Below, one piece after another: positions 24,308-38,900 of a stretch of 64,000 bases of DNA. Both the position numbers and the translations under genes were made by a program. The notes beneath the pieces were generated by a model, which ran no database searches, was not told the origin of the DNA, and saw only the letters and a program-made list of their open reading frames with translations. Source of the DNA: Auanema rhodensis. Taxonomy: Eukaryota; Nematoda; Chromadorea; Rhabditida; Rhabditidae. Position 1 is the stretch's first letter, and each line of letters opens with the position of its first letter. The stretch lies in assembly GCA_964057225.1 (NCBI GenBank), contig OZ059899.1, positions 9,796,001 to 9,860,000 on the forward strand. The letters are read 5' to 3'.

Positions 24308-27300
24308 TTACTTTAAAACAAACAATAAGAAATAAAATGAAAAAGATTGTTAGATATCCAATTTAAACTTATACATTTACTTCGATAAAGAGCCTATTAG
24401 TTTGAAATTTTATGTCTTACAGTTCTCCAACAGAACAGACTGATCCTGATTTCTCTATGATTACATAAAACTCTCGTTTGATATACAAAAAGGAGAGGAA
24501 TAACGTTTCCAGGATATCAATGATATCGAATCTAGTGATATTGTAGAAAAATGTAATGTCAGCTCCATAGTTTTTCTCTTAATTTCTCTCATCACAATAG
24601 TCTTAGTTTTTTTTTCATAAGAGTTTCTGAAATCTTAGTTGAACAAGGCAGTATATATTTTTTTCTGGAATTCGAGAGCATTTGGGATGGAAATTAGAAA
24701 GAAAAGAACTAGTTTTTCCTACTTTAAAACAAACAATAAGAAATAAAATGAAAAAGATTGTTAGATATCCAATTTAAACTTATACATTTACTTCGATAAA
24801 GAGCCTATTAGTTTGAAATTTTATGTCTTACAGTTCTCCAACAGAACAGACTGATCCTGATTTCTCTATGATTACATAAAACTCTTGTTTGATATACAAA
24901 AAGAAGAGAAATAACGTTTCCAGGATATCAATGATATCGAATCTAGTGATATTGTAGAAAAATGTAATGTCAGCTCCATAGTTTTTCTCTTAATTTCTCT
25001 CATCACAATAGTCTTAGTTTTTTTTCATAAGAGTTTCTGAAATCTTAGTTGAACAAGGCAGTATATATTTTTTTCTGGAATTCGAAAGCATTTGGGATGG
25101 AAATTAGAAAAAAAAGAACTGGTTTTTCCTACTTTAAAACAAACAATAAGAAATAAAATGAAAAAGATTGTTAGATATCCAATTTAAACTTATACATTTA
25201 CTTCGATAAAGAGCCTATTAGTTTGAAATTTTATGTCTTACAGTTCTCCAACAGAACAGACTGATCCTGATTTCTCTATGATTACATAAAACTCCCGTTT
25301 GATATACAAAATAGAGAGGAATAACGTTTCCAGGATATCAATGATATCGAATCTAGTGATATTGTGGAAAAATGTAATGTCAGCTCCATAGTTTTTCTCT
25401 TAATTTCTCTCATCACAATAGTCTTAGTTTTTTTTTCATAAGAGTTTCTGAAATCTTAGTTGAACAAGGCAGTATATATTTTTTTCTGGAATTCGAAAGC
25501 ATTTGGGATGGAAATCAGAAAGAAAAGAACTAGTTTTTCCTACTTTAAAACAAACAATAAGAAATAAAATGAAAAAGATTGTTAGATATCCAATTTAAAC
25601 TTATACATTTACTTTGATAAAGAGCCTATTAGTTTGAAATTTTATGTCTTACAGTTCTCCAACAGAACAGACTGATCCTGATTTCTCTATGATTACATAA
25701 AACTCTCGTTTGATATACAAAACGGAGAGGAATAACGTTTCCAGGATATCAATGATATCGAATCTAGTGATATTGTAGAAAAATGTAATGTCAGCTCCAT
25801 AGTTTTTCTCTTAATTTCTCTCATCACAATAGTCTTAGTTTTTTTTCATAAGAGTTTCTGAAATCTTAGTTGAACAAGGCAGTATATATTTTTTTCTGGA
25901 ATTCGAAAGCATTTGGGATGGAAATTAGAAAGAAAAGAACTAGTTTTTCCTACTTTAAAACAAACAATAAGAAATAAAATGAAAAAGATTGTTAGATATC
26001 CAATTTAAACTTATACATTTACTTCGATAAAGAGCTTATTAGTTTGAAGTTTTATGTCTTACAGTTCTCCAACAGAACAGACTGATCCTGATTTCTCTAT
26101 GATTACATAAAACTCTCGTTTGATATACAAAATAGAGAGGAATAACGTTTCCAGGATATCAATGATATCGAATCTAGTGATATTGTAGAAAAATGTAATG
26201 TCAGCTCCATAGTTTTTCTCTTAATTTCTCTCATCACAATAGTCTTAGTTTTTTTTTCATAAGAGTTTCTGAAATCTTAGTTGAACAAGGCAGTATATAT
26301 TTTTTTCTGGAATTCGAAAGCATTTGGGATGGAAATTAGAAAGAAAAGAACTAGTTTTTCTTACTTTAAAACAAACAATAAGAAATAAAATGAAAAAGAT
26401 TGTTAGATATCCAATTTAAACTTATACATTTACTTCGATAAAGAGCCTATTAGTTTGAAATTTTATGTCTTACAGTTCTCCAACAGAACAGACTGATCCT
26501 GATTTCTCTATGATTACATAAAACTCTCGTTTGATATACAAAAAGGAGAGGAATAACGTTTCCAGGATATCAATGATATCGAATCTAGTGATATTGTAAA
26601 AAAATGTAATGTCAGCTCCATAGTTTTTCTCTTAATTTCTCTCATCACAATAGTCTTAGTTTTTTTTTCATAAGAGTTTCTGAAATCTTAGTTGAACAAG
26701 GCAGTATATATTTTTTTCTGGAATTCGAAAGCATTTGGGATGGAAATTAGAAAGAAAAGAACTAGTTTTTCCTACTTTAAAACAAACAATAAGAAATAAA
26801 ATGAAAAAGATTGTTAGATATCCTATTTAAACTTATACATTTACTTCGATAAAGAGCCTATTAGTTTGAAATTTTATGTCTCACAGTTCTCCAACAGAAC
26901 AGACTGATCCTGATTTCTCTATGATTACATAAAACTCTCGTTTGATATACAAAAAGGAGAGGAATAACGTTTCCAGGATATCAATGATATCGAATCTAGT
27001 GATATTGTAGAAAAATGTAATGTCAGCTCCATAGGTTTTCTCTTAATTTCTCTCATCACAATAGTCTTAGTTTTTTTTTCATAAGAGTTGTTGAAATCTT
27101 AGTTGAACAAGGCAGTATATATTTTTTTCTGGAATTCGAAAGCATTTGGGATGGAAATTAGAAAAAAAAGAACTAGTTTTTCCTACTTTAAAACAAACAA
27201 TAAGAAATAAAATGAAAAAGATTGTTAGATATCCAATTTAAACTTATACATTTACTTCGATAAAGAGCCTATTAGTTTGAAATTTTATGTCTTACAGTTC

Positions 27301-27810
27301 TCCAACAGAACAGACTGATCCTGATTTCTCTATGATTACATAAAACTCTCGTTTGATATACAAAAAGGAGAGGAATAACGTTTCCAGGATATCAATGATA
27401 TCGAATCTAGTGATATTGTAGAAAAATGTAATGTCAGCTCCATAGGTTTTCTCTTAATTTCTCTCATCACAATAGTCTTAGTTTTTTTTTCATAAGAGTT
27501 TCTGAAATCTTAGTTGAACAAGGCAGTATATATTTTTTTCTGGAATTCGAAAGCATTTGGGATGGAAATTAGAAAGAAAAGAACTAGTTTTTCCTACTTT
27601 AAAACAAACAATAAGAAATAAAATGAAAAAGATTGTTAGATATCCAATTTAAACTTATACATTTACTTCGATAAAGAGCCTATTAGTTTGAAATTTTATG
27701 TCTTACAGTTCTCCAACAGAATAGACTGATCCTGATTTCTCTATGATTACATAAAACTCTCGTTTGATATACAAAATAGAGAGGAATAACGTTTCCAGGA
27801 TATCAATGAT
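24308..27810 (+). repeat. Partner of the 14.04-17.55 kb segment (shift 10265 bp)
   Basis: It carries the same ordered markers as 14043-17545. One private change is visible, GAGCTTATT near 26033 instead of GAGCCTATT. Confidence 0.75.
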
Positions 27811-30800
27811 ATCAAATCTAGTGATATTGTAGGAAAATGTAATGTCAGCTCCATAGTTTTTCTCTTAATTTCTCTCATCACAATAGTCTTAGTTTTTTTT
27901 CATAAGAGTTGTTGAAATCTTAGTTGAACAAGGCAGTATATATTTTTTTCTGGAATTCGAAAGCATTTGGGATGGAAATTAGAAAGAAAAGAACTAGTTT
28001 TTCCTACTTTAAAACAAACAATAAGAAATAAAATGAAAAAGATTGTTAGATATCCAATTTAAACTTATACATTTACTTCGATAAAGAGCCTATTAGTTTG
28101 AAATTTTATGTCTTACAGTTCTCCAACAGAACAGACTGATCCTGATTTCTCTATGATTACATAAAACTCTCGTTTGATATACAAAAAGGAGAGGAATAAC
28201 GTTTCCAGGATATCAATGATATCGAATCTAGTGATATTGTAGAAAAATGTAATGTCAGCTCCATAGTTTTTCTCTTAATTTCTCTCATCACAATAGTCTT
28301 AGTTTTTTTTCATAAGAGTTTCTGAAATCTTAGTTGAACAAGGCAGTATATATTTTTTTCTGGAATTCGAAAGCATTTGGGATGGAAATTAGAAAGAAAA
28401 GAACTAGTTTTTCCTACTTTAAAACAAACAATAAGAAATAAAATGAAAAAGATTGTTAGATATCCAATTTAAACTTATACATTTACTTCGATAAAGAGCC
28501 TATTAGTTTGAAATTTTATGTCTTACAGTTCTCCAACAGAATAGACTGATCCTGATTTCTCTATGATTACATAAAACTCTCGTTTGATATACAAAATAGA
28601 GAGGAATAACGTTTCCAGGATATCAATGATATCGAATCTAGTGATATTGTAGAAAAATGTAATGTCAGCTCCATAGGTTTTCTCTTAATTTCTCTCATCA
28701 CAATAGTCTTAGTTTTTTTTTCATAAGAGTTTCTGAAATCTTAGTTGAACAAGGCAGTATATATTTTTTTCTGGAATTCGAAAGCATTTGGGATGGAAAT
28801 TAGAAAGAAAAGAACTAGTTTTTCCTACTTTAAAACAAACAATAAGAAATAAAATGAAAAAGATTGTTAGATATCCAATTTAAACTTATACATTTACTTC
28901 GATAAAGAGCCTATTAGTTTGAAATTTTATGTCTTACAGTTCTCCAACAGAATAGACTGATCCTGATTTCTCTATGATTACATAAAACTCTCGTTTGATA
29001 TACAAAATAGAGAGGAATAACGTTTCCAGGATATCAATGATATCGAATCTAGTGATATTGTAGAAAAATGTAATGTCAGCTCCATAGGTTTTCTCTTAAT
29101 TTCTCTCATCACAATAGTCTTAGTTTTTTTTTCATAAGAGTTTCTGAAATCTTAGTTGAACAAGGCAGTATATATTTTTTTCTGGAATTCGAAAGCATTT
29201 GGGATGGAAATTAGAAAGAAAAGAACTAGTTTTTCCTACTTTAAAACAAACAATAAGAAATAAAATGAAAAAGATTGTTAGATATCCAATTTAAACTTAT
29301 ACATTTACTTCGATAAAGAGCCTATTAGTTTGAAATTTTATGTCTTACAGTTCTCCAACAGAATAGACTGATCCTGATTTCTCTATGATTACATAAAACT
29401 CTCGTTTGATATACAAAATAGAGAGGAATAACGTTTCCAGGATATCAATGATATCAAATCTAGTGATATTGTAGGAAAATGTAATGTCAGCTCCATAGTT
29501 TTTCTCTTAATTTCTCTCATCACAATAGTCTTAGTTTTTTTCCATAAGAGTTGTTGAAATCTTAGTTGAACAAGGCAGTATATATTTTTTTCTGGAATTC
29601 GAAAGCATTTGGGATGGAAATTAGAAAGAAAAGAACTAGTTTTTCCTACTTTAAAACAAACAATAAGAAATAAAATGAAAAAGATTGTTAGAAATCCAAT
29701 TTAAACTTATACATTTACTTTGATAAAGAGCCTATTAGTTTGAAATTTTATGTCTCACAGTTCTCCAACAGAACAGACTGATCCTGATTTCTCTATGATT
29801 ACATAAAACTCTCGTTTGATATACAAAAAGGAGAGGAATAACGTTTCCAGGATATCAATGATATCGAATCTAGTGATATTGTAGAAAAATGTAATGTCAG
29901 CTCCATAGTTTTTCTCTTAATTTCTCTCATCACAATAGTCTTAGTTTTTTTTCATAAGAGTTTCTGAAATCTTAGTTGAACAAGGCAGTATATATTTTTT
30001 TCTGGAATTCGAAAGCATTTGGGATGGAAATTAGAAAAAAAAGAACTGGTTTTTCCTACTTTAAAACAAACAATAAGAAATAAAATGAAAAAGATTGTTA
30101 GATATCCAATTTAAACTTATACATTTACTTCGATAAAGAGCCTATTAGTTTGAAATTTTATGTCTTACAGTTCTCCAACAGAACAGACTGATCCTGATTT
30201 CTCTATGATTACATAAAACTCCCGTTTGATATACAAAATAGAGAGGAATAACGTTTCCAGGATATCAATGATATCGAATCTAGTGATATTGTGGAAAAAT
30301 GTAATGTCAGCTCCATAGTTTTTCTCTTAATTTCTCTCATCACAATAGTCTTAGTTTTTTTTTCATAAGAGTTTCTGAAATCTTAGTTGAACAAGGCAGT
30401 ATATATTTTTTTCTGGAATTCGAAAGCATTTGGGATGGAAATTAGAAAGAAAAGAACTAGTTTTTCCTACTTTAAAACAAACAATAAGAAATAAAATGAA
30501 AAAGATTGTTAGATATCCAATTTAAACTTATACATTTACTTCGATAAAGAGCCTATTAGTTTGAAATTTTATGTCTTACAGTTCTCCAACAGAACAGACT
30601 GATCCTGATTTCTCTATGATTACATAAAACTCTCGTTTGATATACAAAAAGGAGAGGAATAACGTTTCCAGGATATCAATGATATCGAATCTAGTGATAT
30701 TGTAGAAAAATGTAATGTCAGCTCCATAGTTTTTCTCTTAATTTCTCTCATCACAATAGTCTTAGTTTTTTTTCATAAGAGTTTCTGAAATCTTAGTTGA

Positions 30801-32517
30801 ACAAAGCAGTATATATTTTTTTCTGGAATTCGAAAGCATTTGGGATGGAAATTAGAAAGAAAAGAACTAGTTTTTCCTACTTTAAAACAAACAATAAGAA
30901 ATAAAATGAAAAAGATTGTTAGATATCCAATTTAAACTTATACATTTACTTCGATAAAGAGCCTATTAGTTTGAAATTTTATGTCTTACAGTTCTCCAAC
31001 AGAACAGACTGATCCTGATTTCTCTATGATTACATAAAACTCTCGTTTGATATACAAAATAGAGAGGAATAACGTTTCCAGGATATCAATGATATCGAAT
31101 CTAGTGATATTGTAGAAAAATGTAATGTCAGCTCCATAGTTTTTCTCTTAATTTCTCTCATCACAATAGTCTTAGTTTTTTTTCATAAGAGTTTCTGAAA
31201 TCTTAGTTGAACAAAGCAGTATATATTTTTTTCTGGAATTCGAAAGCATTTGGGATGGAAATTAGAAAGAAAAGAACTAGTTTTTCCTACTTTAAAACAA
31301 ACAATAAGAAATAAAATGAAAAAGATTGTTAGATATCCAATTTAAACTTATACATTTACTTCGATAAAGAGCCTATTAGTTTGAAATTTTATGTCTTACA
31401 GTTCTCCAACAGAACAGACTGATCCTGATTTCTCTATGATTACATAAAACTCTCGTTTGATATACAAAAAGGAGAGGAATAACGTTTCCAGGATATCAAT
31501 GATATCGAATCTAGTGATATTGTAGAAAAATGTAATGTCAGCTCCATAGTTTTTCTCTTAATTTCTCTCATCACAATAGTCTTAGTTTTTTTTCATAAGA
31601 GTTTCTGAAATCTTAGTTGAACAAGGCAGTATATATTTTTTTCTGGAATTCGAAAGCATTTGGGATGGAAATTAGAAAGAAAAGAACTAGTTTTTCCTAC
31701 TTTAAAACAAACAATAAGAAATAAAATGAAAAAGATTGTTAGATATCCAATTTAAACTTATACATTTACTTCGATAAAGAGCCTATTAGTTTGAAATTTT
31801 ATGTCTTACAGTTCTCCAACAGAACAGACTGATCCTGATTTCTCTATGATTACATAAAACTCTCGTTTGATATACAAAAAGGAGAGGAATAACGTTTCCA
31901 GGATATCAATGATATCGAATCTAGTGATATTGTGGAAAAATGTAATGTCAGCTCCATAGTTTTTTTCTTAATTTCTCTCATCACAATAGTCTTAGTTTTT
32001 TTTTCATAAGAGTTTCTGAAATCTTAGTTGAACAAGGCAGTATATATTTTTTTCTGGAATTCGAAAGCATTTGGGATGGAAATTAGAAAGAAAAGAACTA
32101 GTTTTTCCTACTTTAAAACAAACAATAAGAAATAAAATGAAAAAGATTGTTAGATATCCAATTTAAACTTATACATTTACTTCGATAAAGAGCCTATTAG
32201 TTTGAAATTTTATGTCTTACAGTTCTCCAACAGAACAGACTGATCCTGATTTCTCTATGATTACATAAAACTCTCGTTTGATATACAAAATAGAGAGGAA
32301 TAACGTTTCCAGGATATCAATGATATCGAATCTAGTGATATTGTGGGAAAATGTAATGTCAGCTCCATAGTTTTTCTCTTAATTTCTCTCATCACAATAG
32401 TCTTAGTTTTTTTTTCATAAGAGTTTCTGAAATCTTAGTTGAACAAGGCAGTATATATTTTTTTCTGGAATTCGAAAGCATTTGGGATGGAAATTAGAAA
32501 GAAAAGAACTAGTTTTT

Positions 32518-35300
32518 CTTACTTTAAAACAAACAATAAGAAATAAAATGAAAAAGATTGTTAGATATCCAATTTAAACTTATACATTTACTTCGATAAA
32601 GAGCCTATTAGTTTGAAATTTTATGTCTTACAGTTCTCCAACAGAACAGACTGATCCTGATTTCTCTATGATTACATAAAACTCTCGTTTGATATACAAA
32701 AAGGAGAGGAATAACGTTTTCAGGATATCAATGATATCGAATCTAGTGATATTGTGGAAAAATGTAATGTCAGCTCCATAGTTGTTTTCTTAATTTCTCT
32801 CATCACAATAGTCTTAGTTTTTTTTTCATAAGAGTTTCTGAAATCTTAGTTGAACAAGGCAGTATATATTTTTTTCTGGAATTCGAAAGCATTTGGGATG
32901 GAAATTAGAAAGAAAAGAACTAGTTTTTCCTACTTTAAAACAAACAATAAGAAATAAAATGAAAAAGATTGTTAGATATCCAATTTAAACTTATACATTT
33001 ATTTCGATAAAGAGCCTATTAGTTTGAAATTTTATGTCTTACAGTTCTCCAACAGAACAGACTGATCCTGATTTCTCTATGATTACATAAAACTCTCGTT
33101 TGATATACAAAATAGAGAGGAATAACGTTTCCAGGATATCAATGATATCGAATCTAGTGATATTGTGGAAAAATGTAATGTCAGCTCCATAGTTTTTCTC
33201 TTAATTTCTCTCATCACAATAGTCTTAGTTTTTTTTTCATAAGAGTTTCTGAAATCTTAGTTGAACAAGGCAGTATATATTTTTTTCTGGAATTCGAAAG
33301 CATTTGGGATGGAAATTAGAAAGAAAAGAACTAGTTTTTCTTACTTTAAAACAAACAATAAGAAATAAAATGAAAAAGATTGTCAGATATCCAATTTAAA
33401 CTTATACATTTACTTCGATAAAGAGCCTATTAGTTTGAAATTTTATGTCTTACAGTTCTCCAACAGAACAGACTGATCCTGATTTCTCTATGATTACATA
33501 AAACTCTCGTTTGATATACAAAAAGGAGAGGAATAACGTTTCCAGGATATCAATGATATCGAATCTAGTGATATTGTAGAAAAATGTAATGTCAGCTCCA
33601 TAGTTTTTCTCTTAATTTCTCTCATCACAATAGTCTTAGTTTTTTTTCATGAGAGTTTCTGAAATCTTAGTTGAACAAGGCAGTATATATTTTTTTCTGG
33701 AATTCGAAAGCATTTAGGATGGAAATTAGAAAGAAAAGAACTAGTTTTTCCTACTTTAAAACAAACAATAAGAAATAAAATGAAAAAGATTGTTAGATAT
33801 CCAATTTAAACTTATACATTTACTTCGATAAAAAGCCTATTAGTTTGAAATTTTATGTCTTACAGTTCTCCAACAGAACAGACTGATCCTGATTTCTCTA
33901 TGATTACATAAAACTCTCGTTTGATATACAAAATAGAGAGGAATAACGTTTCCAGGATATCAATGATATCGAATCTAGTGATATTGTAGAAAAATGTAAT
34001 GTCAGCTCCATAGTTTTTCTCTTAATTTCTCTCATCACAATAGTCTTAGTTTTTTTTTCATAAGAGTTTCTGAAATCTTAGTTGAACAAGGCAGTATATA
34101 TTTTTTTCTGGAATTCGAAAGCATTTGGGATGGAAATTAGAAAGAAAAGAACTAGTTTTTCTTACTTTAAAACAAACAATAAGAAATAAAATGAAAAAGA
34201 TTGTTAGATATCCAATTTAAACTTATACATTTACTTCGATAAAGAGCCTATTAGTTTGAAATTTTATGTCTTACAGTTCTCCAACAGAACAGACTGATCC
34301 TGATTTCTCTATGATTACATAAAACTCTCGTTTGATATACAAAAAGGAGAGGAATAACGTTTCCAGGATATCAATGATATCGAATCTAGTGATATTGTAG
34401 AAAAATGTAATGTCAGCTCCATAGTTTTTCTCTTAATTTCTCTCATCACAATAGTCTTAGTTTTTTTTTCATAAGAGTTTCTGAAATCTTAGTTGAACAA
34501 GGCAGTATATATTTTTTTCTGGAATTCGAAAGCATTTGGGATGGAAATTAGAAAGAAAAGAACTAGTTTTTCCTACTTTAAAACAAACAATAAGAAATAA
34601 AATGAAAAAGATTGTTAGATATCCAATTTAAACTTATACATTTACTTCGATAAAGAGCCTATTAGTTTGAAATTTTATGTCTTACAGTTCTCCAACAGAA
34701 CAGACTGATCCTGATTTCTCTATGATTACATAAAACTCTTGTTTGATATACAAAATAGAGAGGAATAACGTTTCCAGGATATCAATGATATCGAATCTAG
34801 TGATATTGTGGAAAAATGTAATGTCAGCTCCATAGTTTTTCTCTTAATTTCTCTCATCACAATAGTCTTAGTTTTTTTTTCATAAGAGTTTCTGAAATCT
34901 TAGTTGAACAAGGCAGTATATATTTTTTTCTGGAATTCGAAAGCATTTGGGATGGAAATTAGAAAGAAAAGAACTAGTTTTTCTTACTTTAAAACAAACA
35001 ATAAGAAATAAAATGAAAAAGATTGTTAGATATCCAATTTAAACTTATACATTTACTTCGATAAAGAGCCTATTAGTTTGAAATTTTATGTCTTACAGTT
35101 CTCCAACAGAACAGACTGATCCTGATTTCTCTATGATTACATAAAACTCTCGTTTGATATACAAAAAGGAGAGGAATAACGTTTCCAGGATATCAATGAT
35201 ATCGAATCTAGTGATATTGTAGAAAAATGTAATGTCAGCTCCATAGTTTTTCTCTTAATTTCTCTCATCACAATAGTCTTAGTTTTTTTTCATGAGAGTT
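32518..35300 (+). repeat. Dimeric higher-order repeat (821-822 bp)
   Basis: Monomers with TTTTTCTTACTT alternate with monomers reading TTTTTCCTACTT. The variant base recurs at 32518, 33340, 34161 and 34983, spacings of 822, 821 and 822 bp. CATGAGAG and CATTTAGGAT recur at 33648 and 35291 (four monomers apart), suggesting a further doubling. Confidence 0.75.
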
Positions 35301-35731
35301 TCTGAAATCTTAGTTGAACAAGGCAGTATATATTTTTTTCTGGAATTCGAAAGCATTTAGGATGGAAATTAGAAAGAAAAGAACTAGTTTTTCCTACTTT
35401 AAAACAAACAATAAGAAATAAAATGAAAAAGATTGTTAGATATCCAATTTAAACTTATACATTTACTTCGATAAAGAGCCTATTAGTTTGAAATTTTATG
35501 TCTTACAGTTCTCCAACAGAACAGACTGATCCTGATTTCTCTATGATTTCATAAAACTCTCGTTTGATATACAAAAAGGAGAGGAATAACGTTTCCAGGA
35601 TATCAATGATATCGAATCTAGTGATATTGTAGAAAAATGTAATGTCAGCTCCATAGTTTTTCTCTTAATTTCTCTCATCACAATAGTCTTAGTTTTTTTT
35701 CATAAGAGTTTCTGAAATCTTAGTTGAACAA

Positions 35732-35804
35732 GGCCGCGTGGCGCAATGGATAACGCGTCTGCCTACGGAGCAGAAGATTGTAGGTTCGAATCCTGCCGTG
35801 GTCG
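35732..35804 (+). tRNA. tRNA-Arg-ACG: tRNA-Arg (anticodon ACG), copy 4
   Basis: Identical to the copy at 2546. The terminator is one base shorter, T6 at 35809-35814, making this cassette 214 bp. The flank is type A with AATTTCATAG and a private GTTTTTTGAGAAG. The approach sequence (CATGAGAG, CATTTAGGAT, GATTTCATAAAAC) matches that of copy 22, exactly 27287 bp away. Confidence 0.97.
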
Positions 35805-35808
35805 TAAA

Positions 35809-35814
35809 TTTTTT
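35809..35814 (+). terminator. RNA polymerase III T6 terminator (shortest in the window)
   Basis: Six T residues follow TAAA after tRNA copy 4. All other copies have T7 or T8. Still long enough for Pol III termination by known rules. Confidence 0.85.
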
Positions 35815-35945
35815 CATTTCACTTGTCATTTATAAAAATCGAATTTATCTTCTTCAACGATTATTTTTGCAATGTGTCATAAGAATTTCATAGTTGAACA
35901 AAACGTTTTTTGAGAAGTTTTTTTGTTGTCAACATATATATTTTC

Positions 35946-38900
35946 CTGGAATTCGAAAGCATTTGGGATGGAAATTAGAAAGAAAAGAACTAGTTTTTCC
36001 TACTTTAAAACAAACAATAAGAAATAAAATGAAAAAGATTGTTAGATATCCAATTTAAACTTATACATTTACTTCGATAAAGAGCCTATTAGTTTGAAAT
36101 TTTATGTCTTACAGTTCTCCAACAGAACAGACTGATCCTGATTTCTCTATGATTACATAAAACTCTCGTTTGATATACAAAATAGAGAGGAATAACGTTT
36201 CCAGGATATCAATGATATCGAATCTAGTGATATTGTAAAAAAATGTAATGTCAGCTCCATAGTTTTTCTCTTAATTTCTCTCATCACAATAGTCTTAGTT
36301 TTTTTTCATAAGAGTTTCTGAAATCTTAGTTGAACAAGGCAGTATATATTTTTTTCTGGAATTCGAAAGCATTTGGGATGGAAATTAGAAAGAAAAGAAC
36401 TAGTTTTTCCTACTTTAAAACAAACAAAAAAAATTAAATAAAAAAGATTGTTAGATATCCAACTTAAACTTATACATTTACTTCGATAAAGAGCCTATTA
36501 GTTTCAAATTTTATGACTTACAGTTCTCCAACAGAACAGACTGATCCTGATTTCTCTATGATTACATGAAACTCTCGTTTGATATACAAAATAGAGAAGA
36601 ATAACGTTTCCAGGATATCAATGATATCGAATCTAGTGATATTGTAGAAAAATGTAATGTCAGCTCCATAGTTTTTCTCTTAATTTCTCTCATCACAATA
36701 GTCTTAGTTTTTTTTCATAAGAGTTTCTGAAATCTTAGTTGAACAAGGCAGTATATATTTTTTTCTGGAATTCGAAAGCATTTGGGATGGAAATTAGAAA
36801 GAAAAGAACTATTTTTTCCTACTTTTAAACAAACAATAAGAAATAAAATGAAAAAGATTGTTAGATATCCAATTTAAACTTATACATTTACTTCGATAAA
36901 GAGCCTATTAGTTTGAAATTTTATGTCTTACAGTTCTCCAACAGAACAGACTGATCCTGATTTCTCTATGATTACATAAAACTCTCGTTTGATATACAAA
37001 ATAGAGAGGAATAACGTTTCCAGGATATCAATGATATCGAATCTAGTGATATTGTAGAAAAATGTAATGTCAGCTCCATAGTTTTTCTCTTAATTTCTCT
37101 CATCACAATAGTCTTAGTTTTTTTTCATAAGAGTTTCTGAAATCTTAGTTGAACAAGGCAGTATATATTTTTTTCTGGAATTCGAAAGCATTTGGGATGG
37201 AAATTAGAAAGAAAAGAACTAGTTTTTCCTACTTTAAAACAAACAATAAGAAAAAAAATGAAAAAGATTGTTAGATATCCAATTTAAACTTATACATTTA
37301 CTTCGATAAAGAGCCTATTAGTTTGAAATTTTATGTCTTACAGTTCTTCAACAGAACAGACTGATCCTGATTTCTCTATGATTACATAAAACTCTCGTTT
37401 GATATACAAAATAGAGAGGAATAACGTTTCCAGGATATCAATGATATCGAATCTAGTGATATTGTAGAAAAATGTAATGTCAGCTCCATAGTTTTTCTCT
37501 TAATTTCTCTCATCACAATAGTCTTAGTTTTTTTTCATAAGAGTTTCTGAAATCTTAGTTGAACAAGGCAGTATATATTTTTTTCTGGAATTCGAAAGCA
37601 TTTGGGATGGAAATTAGAAAGAAAAGAACTAGTTTTTCCTACTTTAAAACAAACAATAAGAAAAAAAATGAAAAAGATTGTTAGATATCCAATTTAAACT
37701 TATACATTTACTTCGATAAAGAGCCTATTAGTTTGAAATTTTATGTCTTACAGTTCTCCAACAGAACAGACTGATCCTGATTTCTCTATGATTACATAAA
37801 ACTCTCGTTTGATATACAAAATAGAGAGGAATAACGTTTCCAGGATATCAATGATATCGAATCTAGTGATATTGTAGAAAAATTTAATGTCAGCTCCATA
37901 GTTTTTCTCTTAATTTCTCTCATCACAATAGTCTTAGTTTTTTTTCATAAGAGTTTCTGAAATCTTAGTTGAACAAGGCAGTATATATTTTTTTCTGGAA
38001 TTCGAAAGCATTTGGGATGGAAATTAGAAAGAAAAGAACTAGTTTTTCCTACTTTAAAACAAACAATAAGAAATAAAATGAAAAAGATTGTTAGATATCC
38101 AATTTAAACTTATACATTTTCTTCGATAAAGAGCCTATTAGTTTGAAATTTTATGTCTTACAGTTCTCCAACAGAACAGACTGATCCTGATTTCTCTATG
38201 ATTACATAAAACTCCCGTTTGATATACAAAATAGAGAGGAATAACGTTTCCAGGATATCAATGATATCGAATCTAGTGATATTGTGGAAAAATGTAATGT
38301 CAGCTCCATAGTTTTTCTCTTAATTTCTCTCATCACAATAGTCTTAGTTTTTTTTCATAAGAGTTTCTGAAATCTTAGTTGAACAAGGCAGTATATATTT
38401 TTTTCTGGAATTCGAAAGCATTTGGGATGGAAATTAGAAAGAAAAGAACTAGTTTTTCCTACTTTAAAACAAACAATAAGAAATAAAATGAAAAAGATTG
38501 TTAGATATCCAATTTAAACTTATACATTTTCTTCGATAAAGAGCCTATTAGTTTGAAATTTTATGTCTTACAGTTCTCCAACAGAACAGACTGATCCTGA
38601 TTTCTCTATGATCACATAAAACTCTCGTTTGATATACAAAAAGGAGAGGAATAACGTTTCCAGGATATCAATGATATCGAATCTAGTGATATTGTAGAAA
38701 AATGTAATGTCAGCTCCATAGTTTTTCTCTTAATTTCTCTCATCACAATAGTCTTAGTTTTTTTTCATAAGAGTTTCTGAAATCTTAGTTGAACAAGGCA
38801 GTATATATTTTTTTCTGGAATTCGAAAGCATTTGGGATGGAAATTAGAAAGAAAAGAACTAGTTTTTCCTACTTTAAAACAAACAATAAGAAATAAAATG

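Larger units (their letters stand above)
11690..35731 (+). repeat. 24-kb tRNA-free satellite block (about 58 monomers plus 1 half-unit)
   Basis: No gene, no foreign insertion and no inverted segment visible. It is a mosaic of higher-order duplications recognisable by ordered marker variants: TTTTTCTTACTT at 16095, 21022, 24307 and 26360; GAAAAAAAAGAACTAG at about 16896, 21825 and 27161; and runs of AGAATAGACTG monomers around 17.4-19.2 and 27.7-29.4 kb. T9 runs are more common here than in the right half of the window, where T8 dominates. The length fits 57 monomers of 410 bp plus one tRNA-bearing unit and one half-unit, with 34 extra bases, mainly T-run length changes. Confidence 0.93.

Noticed and set aside
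11690-35731. Degenerate tRNA relics hidden in ordinary monomers
   Set aside because: I looked for box B (GGTTCGAATCC) and anticodon-arm fragments in tRNA-free monomers and saw none. Only the three bases GGC at the join are shared, too few to call a relic.
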